Shown piece after piece: positions 8,482 through 17,222 of a stretch of DNA of 64,000 nucleotides. The position numbers were made by a program, and so were the translations under genes. The DNA is from CAYOHG01 sp964465125 (lineage in GTDB: Bacteria > Planctomycetota > Phycisphaerae > UBA1845 > Fen-1342). The notes under the pieces are model-generated. The model was not told where the DNA came from. It worked only from the letters and a program-made list of their open reading frames with translations, and searched no databases. Each line of letters begins with the position of its first letter. The stretch's first letter is position 1. The stretch spans positions 1-64,000 of the forward strand of contig CAYXIO010000005.1 in the NCBI GenBank assembly GCA_964465125.1, given 5' to 3'.

Positions 8482-9516
8482 ATGAGCGCGACACGCGACT
8501 GGAACGAAGTGCTCGGCTGGCTGCGGCAACGCCGCCGCCCACTGCTGGCGTCTCACCGCCGACCCGACGGCGACGCGCTCGGTGCGCTGGCGGGCATGTG
8601 TGCCGCCCTGCGTCAACTCAGCCTCGCGCCCACCTGCGTGCTGTATGAGCCCTTCCCGCTGCGCTATGCGTTTCTCGAGCCCGCCGCGGTCTGGGCGCAG
8701 TGGAGCACCGAATCGCGCGAGCGCATCAGCCGCTCCGCCGACGCGCTCGTCATCCTCGACACCTGCTCCCTCTCGCAGCTCGAGCCGCTGGCGGAGTACC
8801 TGAACGCCGCTCCGCCCACGCTGGTCATCGATCATCACGCGACGCGCGACGCGATCGGCACGCGGCCGGGCGATCTGCGGCTGGTCGACGATAGCGCGAG
8901 CGCCGCCTGCCTACTGGTGCAGGAATTCTGCGAGCACGGCGGTGTTCAGCTTCTGCCGCCTCTGCGGACGGCCCTGTTCACCGGGCTGGCGACGGACACC
9001 GGCTGGTTCCGCTTCTCCAACGCCGACGGACGCACGCTTCAGGCCGCGGCGCGCCTGGTGGCGGCGGGGGTCGCGCCGCACGAGCTGTACGACCGCATCT
9101 ACCAGGCCGAGCCGCTGGCGAAGCTGCGCCTCATCGCCCGCCTGCTCGGCGGACTTGAATTGGCCGCCGACGGGCGCCTGGCGCTGCTGACCATCCGCCA
9201 AAGCGACTTCGCCGCGACCGGCGCCGACAATGGAATGACCGAGGACCTGGTCAACGAAGCCAACCGGCTCGCCGGCGCGCTAGGCACGCTGATGTTCACC
9301 GAAGATCCGGACGGCCGCGTCCGCGTCAACCTGCGCAGCAAGCACACGCTGGACGTGGCGGCGCTGGCGCAGCAGTTCGGCGGCGGCGGACACGTGCGCG
9401 CCGCGGGCGCGCGCGTCGCCGGAACGCTCGACGACGTTCGCGGCCGCGTGCTCGCAGCGGCGGTCGCACAACTGGCCGGCGAAACGTGCGAACCCCCCGG
9501 GAGGGCCCAGGCATGA
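8482..9516 (+). CDS. DHH/DHHA1 phosphoesterase, NrnA-like (nanoRNase/pAp phosphatase)
   Basis: A 344-residue cytoplasmic enzyme that would degrade very short RNAs and 3'-phosphoadenosine 5'-phosphate. Visible motifs are SHRRPDGDALG (residues 24-34), ILDTCS, the family-defining VIDHHATRD, and TGLATDTGWFRFSN. The DHHA1 domain ends with the GGGGHVRAAGA glycine motif. The frame is open from 8296, but ATG 8482 (GAGGCGGAC before it) gives the usual length and puts the first motif in place. The stop overlaps the next start (ATGA, 9513-9516). Confidence 0.85.
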   Translation: MSATRDWNEVLGWLRQRRRPLLASHRRPDGDALGALAGMCAALRQLSLAPTCVLYEPFPLRYAFLEPAAVWAQWSTESRERISRSADALVILDTCSLSQLEPLAEYLNAAPPTLVIDHHATRDAIGTRPGDLRLVDDSASAACLLVQEFCEHGGVQLLPPLRTALFTGLATDTGWFRFSNADGRTLQAAARLVAAGVAPHELYDRIYQAEPLAKLRLIARLLGGLELAADGRLALLTIRQSDFAATGADNGMTEDLVNEANRLAGALGTLMFTEDPDGRVRVNLRSKHTLDVAALAQQFGGGGHVRAAGARVAGTLDDVRGRVLAAAVAQLAGETCEPPGRAQA

Positions 9517-9902
9517 AAGGCAGCGCCTTGGACAAGTGCCCCGCCATCCGCGTCATGATGATGCCGCGCGACACGAACGCGCATGGGACGATCTTCGGCG
9601 GGGTGATCCTGAGCTACATCGACCAGGCCGGCGCGATCGAAGCGCGCATCCACACGCCGCACAAGTTCGTGACCGTGGCGATGGACGGGGTCGAATTCAA
9701 GCAACCCGTCTACGTCGGCGATGTGCTGAGCTTCTACACCCTGCTGACCAAGTCGGGCCGCTCCTCGATGACAATCAAGGTCCTCGTCGAGGCCGAGCGC
9801 TTCCGCGACCCGACCCAGTTCGTCCCGGTCACCGAGGCTACGCTGACCTACGTCGCGGTCAACGAGCACGGGCGGCCGGTTCCGTTCGGCGAGATTCACT
9901 GA
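9513..9902 (+). CDS. Acyl-CoA thioesterase, hotdog fold (YciA/BACH-like)
   Basis: A 129-residue single hotdog domain that would hydrolyse acyl-CoA thioesters. The motif NAHGTIFGGVILSYIDQAG carries the Asn and Asp that act in this family, followed by VEFKQPVYVGDVLSFY. The start at 9513 overlaps the stop of the phosphoesterase and is served by GGGAGG at 9499-9504, so translation is probably coupled. The substrate range cannot be read from the sequence. Confidence 0.85.
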   Translation: MKGSALDKCPAIRVMMMPRDTNAHGTIFGGVILSYIDQAGAIEARIHTPHKFVTVAMDGVEFKQPVYVGDVLSFYTLLTKSGRSSMTIKVLVEAERFRDPTQFVPVTEATLTYVAVNEHGRPVPFGEIH

Positions 9903-10013
9903 CGAGAGCGGCCATTCGGTCCGCCGGCCCGGAATGGAAACGGAACGAGCCCGGCCTGCGCCGAACTCGTCCCGTCTGCGATCACGATTCGCGGCATCCG
10001 AAACGCGCCGGGA

Positions 10014-12029
10014 TCAGCCGGCCTCCTCCTCCAGCCGCGTGCGGATCGGGTCGTACTTGTCGTATATCTGCACGCGCTCCTTGACCTGTCCGTCGACCGG
10101 GTCGATGTAGGTGACGACCACCGAGTCCTTCTGCTGGTACTCGAACTTGCCGTCCTTGCCGGCGATCCGCTGCGCCACGGGCGCGTCGAAGCGCACGTCG
10201 AGCACCACCGCGTTGGTGGCAAAGTCGATGTCGGCTTCCACCTGCTTGCCGGAGTCGTCGAACTCGTCCACCTTCACCTTCTTGGCCTCACCCACAAGCT
10301 GACCGGGCGCGACCTCGAAGCGCTCCTTGACCCAGCGCCCCTTGCGCCAGCCCCAGACCTCCATCACCGCGGTGCCTTTCGTTTGCGTGCCGCCGGTTAC
10401 AAAGAAGTAGGTCTTGGGCGTCACGGTGATCGGGTCGCTGGCGTAGGACCAGTCGCCGGCGATGACGGGCGAGCGGGCTTCCTCGGCGCTTTTCAGCGGC
10501 CGCGGGTGGCCGACGTAACGGTTCCAGAGCTTGACGCGCATGCGATAGCGATACGTTTTGCCGGACTCGACCGTGTCGTCGTGGAACCACACCGCCGGCG
10601 CCTTGCTCTCCGGCTTGACGATCAACTCGGGCCCCGCGTCGCGCGCGGAGCGCGGGCCGCTCATGTCCTGGCGCTTGAGCCCCTTCGCGGCGATTCTGGC
10701 GAGCTTCTCGGCGTCCTTTTTGTGTCCCGCGCCGGCGTTCGGATCGCTGTGCACGCGCTTGGCGATGTCGATGACGCGCGAGAATTCCTTGAGCTTGATG
10801 GCGCGCTTGGCTTCGAGCAGATCGGCTTGCAGCCGGGTGCGGGCTTCGGCTTTCTCCTTGGCGGACTCGGCGGCGGCCCGCGCGGCGCTGCTGCCGCCAC
10901 CGCCGCCCCCCTCGCCGCCGCCCGCTCTGCGGCCACTCTCGCCGCCGCCGGTTCTGCGACCGCTTTCGCCACCCGTCGGTCGCCGAGGCTCCTCCGTATT
11001 CTGCGGAACGCGCGGGCCCAGCGGATTGGCCGCCAGCGGCGACTTGGACGGGTCTTCGACCAGGGCCTCCTCCTCTTCCACCTGGCCGGCCAGAGGCGGC
11101 AGTTCCCAGTAGTCGCCCTCCACAACGTCGAAGAACGGCGGCTGCATCAGCGTGTTCTGCTGCCCCTTCACGAACGCGAAGGCCCGGCGGATGTCGTCGC
11201 GGTTGATCAGCCGCCCGCTGGCGCTGTCGATCGCCGGCTCGGGCAGCGTGTACTTCGGCATGGCCTTGTCGGATTTCACATCGCTCCAATCGCCCCATTC
11301 GCCGTTCGACTGCATCTCCTGGCGCTGCAAGTCGACGCCGACGACGTAGGGCCGCGCCCGGTAGAGCGCGTACTTGGCCGCGACCATCTCGTTGTACTGG
11401 GCGCGCGTGTCGTAGTAGGCGGCGACGGTTACCCAGGTTTCCTCTTTGGTTTCGGGCTCCGCCGGCGTGGCGGTCGGGCTCGCGGCGGCGGTCGGCTGGG
11501 CGGTCCGCGCGGCCGCGGCCAGGGTGGTGTCCGGCATCAAGTCGGCGCTCAGATCGAGCTGCCGGGGCTGCACCATCGCGCGGCCGATGCTGACCACGGG
11601 CTTGTCGGGCCGCAGCGGTGAGACCAGCGTTACGCTGCCGGCGGCCTCCTCGGAAGCCGCCAGCCCGGGAACCTCGATCTTCGCGCCGAATTCGGTGGCG
11701 CGCTCCAGCTCCGGCTGGATCGCCGGTTGGCTGCCCGGCGCCGGCGGCGCGAAGATCCCGACCGTCTGGGCCTGCTCCAGCCGCGCGCTGTAGTCGGCGA
11801 TCTCCGCGGTCTCGGCGGTCGCGTTCTTCATCTTGGTGTCGAGGTTGCTGGCCGCCTGGGCCATGGCCTCGTGCAGCGTGCCGGGCGTCTGCTCCCCGGA
11901 GCCGAACTTGATGCGATTCGGGCTGCCGAGCATGTAGGCCCACAGCATGTACAGCGCGAAGACGGTCGCCAGCCCGAGCAGCACTTTTTCGATGTGCGCT
12001 TCGATCAGCGCGATCCACTTGCTTCCCAC
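10014..12029 (-). CDS. Unknown membrane-anchored protein, third gene of the PilM-fusion operon
   Basis: A 671-residue protein not recognised by family. It starts at GTG 12029 with GGAG 8 nt upstream; the frame extends upstream but there overlaps the preceding gene. An N-terminal membrane helix (VLLGLATVFALYMLWAYML, about residues 14-32) is followed by a helical Gln/Ala/Glu region, an Ala/Pro/Thr linker, and an extended domain. A Gly/Arg/Glu repeat follows (GGESGRRTGGGESGRRAGGG, about 345-375), then a Lys/Glu coiled coil and a beta-rich end with an FN3-like strand (KTYRYRMRVKLWNRY). Topology suggests one cytoplasmic tail and a large periplasmic part. Its position behind a PilM fusion suggests a role in a pilus or secretion assembly platform. 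Confidence 0.6.
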   Translation of the reverse strand: MGSKWIALIEAHIEKVLLGLATVFALYMLWAYMLGSPNRIKFGSGEQTPGTLHEAMAQAASNLDTKMKNATAETAEIADYSARLEQAQTVGIFAPPAPGSQPAIQPELERATEFGAKIEVPGLAASEEAAGSVTLVSPLRPDKPVVSIGRAMVQPRQLDLSADLMPDTTLAAAARTAQPTAAASPTATPAEPETKEETWVTVAAYYDTRAQYNEMVAAKYALYRARPYVVGVDLQRQEMQSNGEWGDWSDVKSDKAMPKYTLPEPAIDSASGRLINRDDIRRAFAFVKGQQNTLMQPPFFDVVEGDYWELPPLAGQVEEEEALVEDPSKSPLAANPLGPRVPQNTEEPRRPTGGESGRRTGGGESGRRAGGGEGGGGGGSSAARAAAESAKEKAEARTRLQADLLEAKRAIKLKEFSRVIDIAKRVHSDPNAGAGHKKDAEKLARIAAKGLKRQDMSGPRSARDAGPELIVKPESKAPAVWFHDDTVESGKTYRYRMRVKLWNRYVGHPRPLKSAEEARSPVIAGDWSYASDPITVTPKTYFFVTGGTQTKGTAVMEVWGWRKGRWVKERFEVAPGQLVGEAKKVKVDEFDDSGKQVEADIDFATNAVVLDVRFDAPVAQRIAGKDGKFEYQQKDSVVVTYIDPVDGQVKERVQIYDKYDPIRTRLEEEAG

Positions 12030-12061
12030 GGTCAATCTCCTTCGCGTCGCGTGCGGCGCGG

Positions 12062-13474
12062 CTACGGATTCGGCTTCACCTCGATCCCCAGCAGCTTCTT
12101 GACGGTGTCGGGCATCATGTCGACGTAGACCTCGCGCATCAGGTAGCCCTCGCACTCGAGCGTGAGCTGCACGATCGGCGACGTCCCGTACAGGTAGCCC
12201 TCGCGCTCGCGCGCGGCGCGCTCCACCGCCTCAAACCTGGCGCTGAGAATCTGGTAGAAATTCGCCCGGCTGACGGCGTCCATGACCCGCAGCATTTCGC
12301 GCTGATCGACCACCAGCGTCACGTTGAAGCGGACCACGTCGTAGAGTTCGTTCGAGGTGCGGTTCGTGAGCGTGCCGGCCGGCTTGCCGCTGCCGGCATA
12401 GCTCCCGGTCGAGACCGTGCCCTGGCCGGTGCTGAGGGACGGGAACGGAATGTCCTTGCCCTGCGGCATCGAATAGCCGAGCACCTGCACCGAGACGATG
12501 TGCTTGATCGGGGAGTTCTCGACGTACGGGTCGGCGTCGGTCACGCGCTCGCCGGACTCCCGATTCAGCTTGGCGATCGCATCGGCCAGGTCCTGCTGAA
12601 TCCACAGGCCGACCTGCGCAAACCACATGTCCTCGCCCAGCGGCGCGCTGAGTTGCGTGGCGATCGGGCTGCGCGAGAACGTGGTCGGATCGTAATAGCA
12701 GAGAATGCTGTTGGCCTTGGCGACCTGGGCCCGGAAGACCCAGTTGTACTTGGGCTCGGCGCCGGCGCCCGGCATGGGCAAGTTCACGCTGCTGGCGCCG
12801 CTGCTGCGGCCGCGGAGGCCCACCTCCTCGCCGCCGCCTTCTCCGGTCGGTCCGCGATAGGTAGCGCTGAATCGCCCGCCTTCGCCCCCACCCTCGCCCG
12901 TACGCCGCACCCCCGGTCGCTGCGGATTGGTGCGGGCCACCGGGGGCTGGCGCGTCGTGCGCGTCGGCTTGGTGGGGTCCGAGCCCGTCTTGAGCTCTTC
13001 CTCGGCCTCGGTCTCCTGCGCGACCAGGTCCTCGACGTTCTGCTTTTCCTCGAGGATTTCGTCCTCGCTCGGCAGCGTGCCCGCTTCGAGCCGGGTCGCG
13101 AGCGCATCGACCTGCCGGGAGTACTCCTCGGCAAACTGAAGCCGGGTCTGGTCGTCCTTCGGATTGGGAAAGACCCCCGACATCAGCGGCTCGCGCTTGT
13201 TGATGTCGCGGACGAGCGTTCGCACTTCCTCGAATTCTTTCTTGAAGGCCGCGCCGCGGTCCTTCTCCTTCTGGATCAGGTCGGGGTTCTTGGCCGAACC
13301 CATCAGCGACTGAATGCTGCCGGCCCCCAAACGGGCGACCTCGGCTTCCATCTGCTTGACCACGGCCTTGGATCCCATGCCCATGACCGCCAGCATGACG
13401 AACACCAGCGCTGCGACGCCGCAGCCCAGCGAGATCCAATGCGTCTGCACGAAACCCAGGATTTTTCCGATCAT
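12062..13474 (-). CDS. Unknown membrane protein with PilO-like layout (possible Amuc_1100 analogue), second gene of operon
   Basis: A 470-residue protein: an N-terminal membrane helix (WISLGCGVAALVFVMLAVMG, about 13-32), then a charged coiled-coil region (35-165), a Gly/Arg/Glu linker (GGGEGGRFSATYRG, about 205-230), and a C-terminal alpha/beta region with VVRFNVTLVVDQREMLRVMD. The helix, coiled coil, then ferredoxin-like layout is that of PilO/GspM components, and resembles the Amuc_1100-type protein of Akkermansia pilus-like operons. No sequence identity could be tested. ATG 13474 has GGAG 10 nt upstream; the longer frame to 13516 lacks one. Confidence 0.6.
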   Translation of the reverse strand: MIGKILGFVQTHWISLGCGVAALVFVMLAVMGMGSKAVVKQMEAEVARLGAGSIQSLMGSAKNPDLIQKEKDRGAAFKKEFEEVRTLVRDINKREPLMSGVFPNPKDDQTRLQFAEEYSRQVDALATRLEAGTLPSEDEILEEKQNVEDLVAQETEAEEELKTGSDPTKPTRTTRQPPVARTNPQRPGVRRTGEGGGEGGRFSATYRGPTGEGGGEEVGLRGRSSGASSVNLPMPGAGAEPKYNWVFRAQVAKANSILCYYDPTTFSRSPIATQLSAPLGEDMWFAQVGLWIQQDLADAIAKLNRESGERVTDADPYVENSPIKHIVSVQVLGYSMPQGKDIPFPSLSTGQGTVSTGSYAGSGKPAGTLTNRTSNELYDVVRFNVTLVVDQREMLRVMDAVSRANFYQILSARFEAVERAAREREGYLYGTSPIVQLTLECEGYLMREVYVDMMPDTVKKLLGIEVKPNP

Positions 13475-13550
13475 GGCTTGCTGCTCCGGTTTGGCTCCAG
13501 TGGTTCTCCACTGCACCTTCGCGCGCCACGCAGGGCGTGACGCCGCGAAC

Positions 13551-15683
13551 CTAGGGCTTACCAGCTTCCTGCTTGGGCGCCGGCGGCTCGCCCAGCTTGA
13601 TCTTGAACGAGATCGAGTACTGCCAGTCCTTGGCCATCTCCTCGCCCGTCACCGGGTCGGGATACAGCGCGGTCGGCCCCTCGCTCGCGGCCGGATCGGC
13701 TCCGGTCCCCGGCGCGCCCGCCGGCCGCGCCGCCGCGAAGCCCGTCACGCTGGCGAAGCGCGGCTGAACCGCGGACTGCACGTTTCGCTTCTGGCGGTCG
13801 AAGGACGCCGACATCGCATCCTCCGCGGGAACGTAGAACCCGCGTCCCGGCTGGGCGCCGAGCTCGAGCAGCCGCGACTTGAACTCGTTGTCGAGGAATC
13901 CGACCACTTCGCTGATGATCTCGCCGTACATGACATATCCGCTGATCGTGACGAGATAGCCGGCGCCGGCGCCGCCCGCGGGGGCGGCGGCGTCCTGCGA
14001 TTCCTCGCCGCCGCCGCTCTCCTCCTCACTCGGCCGGAGACCCCCCTCGCCGCGCCCGCCGCGCGGGTTGAGACCGCGAATCGCCGTCGCCGCGGTCGGC
14101 GAGCCGGTCGAGACGGCCGCCAGCGCGGCCGTGCTCGGCGCCGCACGCTTGGCGCTGTCGATTTCCGGCATGTACTCGAGCGTGAAGCTCTCGATCGTCA
14201 TCCGGCGGCGCTTGGTGCGCGCGAAGCGGGCCGGGTCGCTCTGCACCAGCTTCTTGAGCGCCTCGGGCGTGGTGGCGGCGACGATCTGTGGATCGACTTC
14301 CGGGAGCGCCTCGTTGACCAGCGCGAAGATCGCCGGCACCAGGGCGCGCTGCTGCTGAAGCTCGAAGAGCTTTTTGATGCGCTCTTCCTGGGCGCCGGTG
14401 TCGGTCGACGCTTCCTGAAACGCCTTCTGATTCGCCTTCGCGTCTCTCACGACGTCCGCGACTTTACTGGCCTCATCGCGGTGTCCGCCGAGAGTCGCGG
14501 CGTCGGCCGAGTTCCGCAGCCAGGGAAAGGCCGCCGCCAGCCCGAGGCAGGCCGCCGCCGCCGCGAAGTAGGGACGCTTCTTGTGCCACATCGCGACGCG
14601 GGCGAGCTCCGGCGGAAGCAGGTTGGACTGGATCACGGCCAGACCCAGGCCCTGCATCGCCAGCCCGTAGGCGCCGGCGAAGCTCAGCACGTTCTCGCTG
14701 AACTGCGGCGCGTTGCTGGTGGCCGTCGGGACCATCATGTGGAACTTCTCGAGCTTGTGCACCCCGCCGCCGATGGTCAGGTTGTTTTCGAGGTACTTCT
14801 GCAATCCGGGCAGGCGGAAGGCGTTTCCGGCGGCCAGCACGTGCTTGAGCTGCACTTCGCGGTGGGTCGAGCCGTAGAAGCCCAGCGAGCGCTGAATCTC
14901 GGCGACGAGATCGGCGAAGACCGGCCGCATCTTCTGGAAGATCTGCCGCGCGCTGGGGTTGCTGGCCGCGGTGCGCTTGACATTCTCCGCGCGGGCGAAG
15001 CCCAGCTTGAAGGCCTTCACCAGCGCGTCGGTGAAGGCGTTGCCGCCCAGCGGGATGTTTCGCGTCCAGGCGCTGTTCGGCTCCACCACGACCAGGTCGG
15101 TGTGCTCGGCGCCGACGTCCACCACGACCGTCGCCGTCCCCGCCTCCAGCTTGGTCCGATCGTCGTAGCGGCAGAAGTTGTAGAGCGCGATCGGCATGGG
15201 CTGGATCGCGACCGGCGTAATTCCGAACGCCGAGTAGTTGTCGAGATGCTTGCGGATCAGGTCTTTCCGCATCGCGAAGATGCCGACCTCGACGTCGGGC
15301 ATGTCTGGGGTCTTAAAGACCTCGTAGTCCCAGACCACGTCCGCCATGTCGAACGGAATCTGCTGGCTGGCCTCGAAGCGGACGATGTCGGGAATCTTCT
15401 TTTCGTCGACGGGCGGAAGCTTGCAGAAGCGCGAGAAGGTCTGCTGGCCCGGAACGCCGATGACGAACTTGTCGCCCTGCACCTGGTTCCGCGAGACAAA
15501 CTTCTCGATCGCGGCGCGGATCAGCTCGTCGGGGTCCGCGTCTGGCTGGGACAGCAGCTTGGGGTGCTCGATCAGGTCGAACGCCAGCAGCTCCACCTTG
15601 CCGTCGTCCGTGGTGCGCAGCTTGACCGCCTTCAGCGCGCACTGTCCGACTTCGATACCCCACATGGGTCGGGTCGAGGCCAT
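13551..15683 (-). CDS. pilM: PilM-type assembly protein fused to a PilN-like membrane domain
   Basis: A 710-residue protein. Residues 1-365 are the actin-like PilM/FtsA fold: WGIEVGQCALKAVKL at the start, FVIGVPGQQTFSRF, VVVDVGAEHTDLVVVEP (phosphate-binding loop), LGFYGS and VLAAGNAFRLPGLQKYL. PilM proteins of about 350 residues normally stop there. Here a membrane helix follows (PYFAAAAACLGLAAAFPWL, about 380-398), then a coiled coil, a Gly/Arg/Glu linker (NPRGGRGEGGLRPSEEE) and a C-terminal periplasmic domain (YLVTISGYVMYGEIISEVV), which is the PilN layout. ATG 15683 has GGAGGAG upstream. It would be the inner-membrane organiser of a type IV pilus or type II secretion machine; no PilB, PilC or PilQ gene is in the window. 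Confidence 0.82.
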   Translation of the reverse strand: MASTRPMWGIEVGQCALKAVKLRTTDDGKVELLAFDLIEHPKLLSQPDADPDELIRAAIEKFVSRNQVQGDKFVIGVPGQQTFSRFCKLPPVDEKKIPDIVRFEASQQIPFDMADVVWDYEVFKTPDMPDVEVGIFAMRKDLIRKHLDNYSAFGITPVAIQPMPIALYNFCRYDDRTKLEAGTATVVVDVGAEHTDLVVVEPNSAWTRNIPLGGNAFTDALVKAFKLGFARAENVKRTAASNPSARQIFQKMRPVFADLVAEIQRSLGFYGSTHREVQLKHVLAAGNAFRLPGLQKYLENNLTIGGGVHKLEKFHMMVPTATSNAPQFSENVLSFAGAYGLAMQGLGLAVIQSNLLPPELARVAMWHKKRPYFAAAAACLGLAAAFPWLRNSADAATLGGHRDEASKVADVVRDAKANQKAFQEASTDTGAQEERIKKLFELQQQRALVPAIFALVNEALPEVDPQIVAATTPEALKKLVQSDPARFARTKRRRMTIESFTLEYMPEIDSAKRAAPSTAALAAVSTGSPTAATAIRGLNPRGGRGEGGLRPSEEESGGGEESQDAAAPAGGAGAGYLVTISGYVMYGEIISEVVGFLDNEFKSRLLELGAQPGRGFYVPAEDAMSASFDRQKRNVQSAVQPRFASVTGFAAARPAGAPGTGADPAASEGPTALYPDPVTGEEMAKDWQYSISFKIKLGEPPAPKQEAGKP

Positions 15684-16202
15684 GGGTATGCTCCTCCGTG
15701 CGGGCACAAGCCACGCCGCAGACGGTCACGAGACCGATGCAGGCGCAGAACGCAGCACTTCGCACGAACCTTCACTCAGGCGTGCTCTGTCTGGTTGGCC
15801 GACCGCCGGGTGTCGCAGCGTTCACCGCGTTGGCATGCGCACGGCGGCCTCAGGCGAGGGATGATGCGATATAACGCGAATAAGGACGGTTTACCGAGCC
15901 TTGCGTCGCCGGGTTGCTCTGCGTGATGTCTGCCGGACGGGCTCGGTCGCGTCGGACCCGCCGCGTGATTCGGGCGCCCGCGTGCGCGCGAATCGTTGAC
16001 TTCCTCCGTCCATTCTCGGCCGGCGAATGCGGCGAGGCTTGTTCCCCGCAACGACTCGCCAGGTGCCTTCCAATAAGAAACTAGCTCAGGATTTTCCAAT
16101 GTCAAACGAAATCGGGACATTCTGAGACGGAATTTCGCCAATCTATCATCCGCCGCGGCCTGGGATCGGGAGATGACGGATTCCTGCCACCGTCGCGGAC
16201 GT
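15684..16202. other. 519-bp intergenic region upstream of the PilM operon
   Basis: No supportable gene. The ORFs crossing it are continuations of frames on the opposite strand of other genes. It is locally AT-richer at 15862-15895 and 16070-16145 and presumably holds the promoter of the leftward pilM operon; reading leftward, a GTTATATC element at about 15873-15880 is a possible -10, without a convincing -35. Confidence 0.4.
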
Positions 16203-17033
16203 CTACTCCATGTGGGTCCATCGCCGCAGGCGTAATCCCAGCTCCAGCGGGTAGCCTGGGTCCATCTCCTTGAACGGAACCAGCCGGGCGCTTCCGTCAA
16301 AAAACGCCGCCGTGATCCCGCGGCGATGCCGGTAGTCGTTCGACACGCGCGGTGACGCCGCGAACGGCAACTGCGAGGCGTAGAAGACGTCATAGAAATG
16401 CGCCTTGTCCGCCGGCAGCGTCTGGTGGGCCTCGGCGATGTACACGTAGTCGGCCGGGTTGGCGAACCGCCGAAAGTCGTCGAGGTTGAAATACATGTTG
16501 TAGTCGGCGTAGCTCTGCGCGGCGCTGGAATAGCTGCCGCCGTCATTGCCGACCTGGCCGCCTCCCAGGACGTCGCGGTCGATGTTGTTCTCCGTGTAGG
16601 GCATCGCGAACGCATTGACGACGTAGTGCAGCGTTCGGTTGAACGCCCCGGGCCAGTCGGGACACTGGAACGAGCGCGTCGTGCGGATCGCGTTCCATAG
16701 CTCGGCCTGCGCGCTGGTCGACTCGCCGCCGAACAGCCCGAGCGTGCGTCCCTGGTAACCCAGCCCCGGCATGAGCGTCTGGGTGAAGTGCAGCTTGCCC
16801 TGCGCGTCCTCGGCCCGCAGCACGCGATTGCGGTTGCTCTCGGCGTACAGCAGCGCGGCCTGGCCCATCGAATGCAGGTTGCCGATGCACACGATTCGCC
16901 GGCCGCTCGCGCGCGCTTCCCGCAGCGCCGGCAGCAGAATGCTGATGAGCAGCGCGATGATCGCGACCACCATCAGCAGTTCGATCAGCGTGAAGCCGCG
17001 CCGACGCGGCGCAGTTCGGCCCCTGAGTGCCAT
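16203..17033 (-). CDS. Prepilin-like secretion protein (type II/IV pseudopilin N-terminus)
   Basis: A 276-residue protein. A basic leader (MALRGRTAPRRRG) is followed by FTLIELLMVVAIIALLISIL, the class III signal processed by prepilin peptidase after Gly; Glu at +5 is present. The mature part has CIGNLHSMGQAALLYAESNR and a C-terminal region with FFDGSARLVPF, the H-x-G or DGS type ending common in long planctomycete pseudopilins. AGGAG lies upstream of ATG 17033; the frame open to 17198 is rejected. It probably uses the PilM-fusion platform encoded next to it, an inference from proximity. Confidence 0.85.
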   Translation of the reverse strand: MALRGRTAPRRRGFTLIELLMVVAIIALLISILLPALREARASGRRIVCIGNLHSMGQAALLYAESNRNRVLRAEDAQGKLHFTQTLMPGLGYQGRTLGLFGGESTSAQAELWNAIRTTRSFQCPDWPGAFNRTLHYVVNAFAMPYTENNIDRDVLGGGQVGNDGGSYSSAAQSYADYNMYFNLDDFRRFANPADYVYIAEAHQTLPADKAHFYDVFYASQLPFAASPRVSNDYRHRRGITAAFFDGSARLVPFKEMDPGYPLELGLRLRRWTHME

Positions 17034-17222
17034 GGCGCCAACAATCTCCTGGAGCGGAAGGAACCCGCGTTGCGACACGCCTGCGGTGCGAGCTTCGCTT
17101 CGTGAAAGGCGCGGCGGAATCGTCCGCGCACGCAGCCGAGTGCGGCAACAGAGGCCGCCGATTCGATCGTATCGCTTTCGCGAGCGAATCACAAACAAAA
17201 ACTGCCGCGGACGCCGGCCCGG

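Noticed and set aside
9930..9980. Imperfect hairpin between the convergent thioesterase and pilus-operon genes as terminator
   Set aside because: Eight of nine pairs over a 16-nt loop with no U tract; too weak to annotate.
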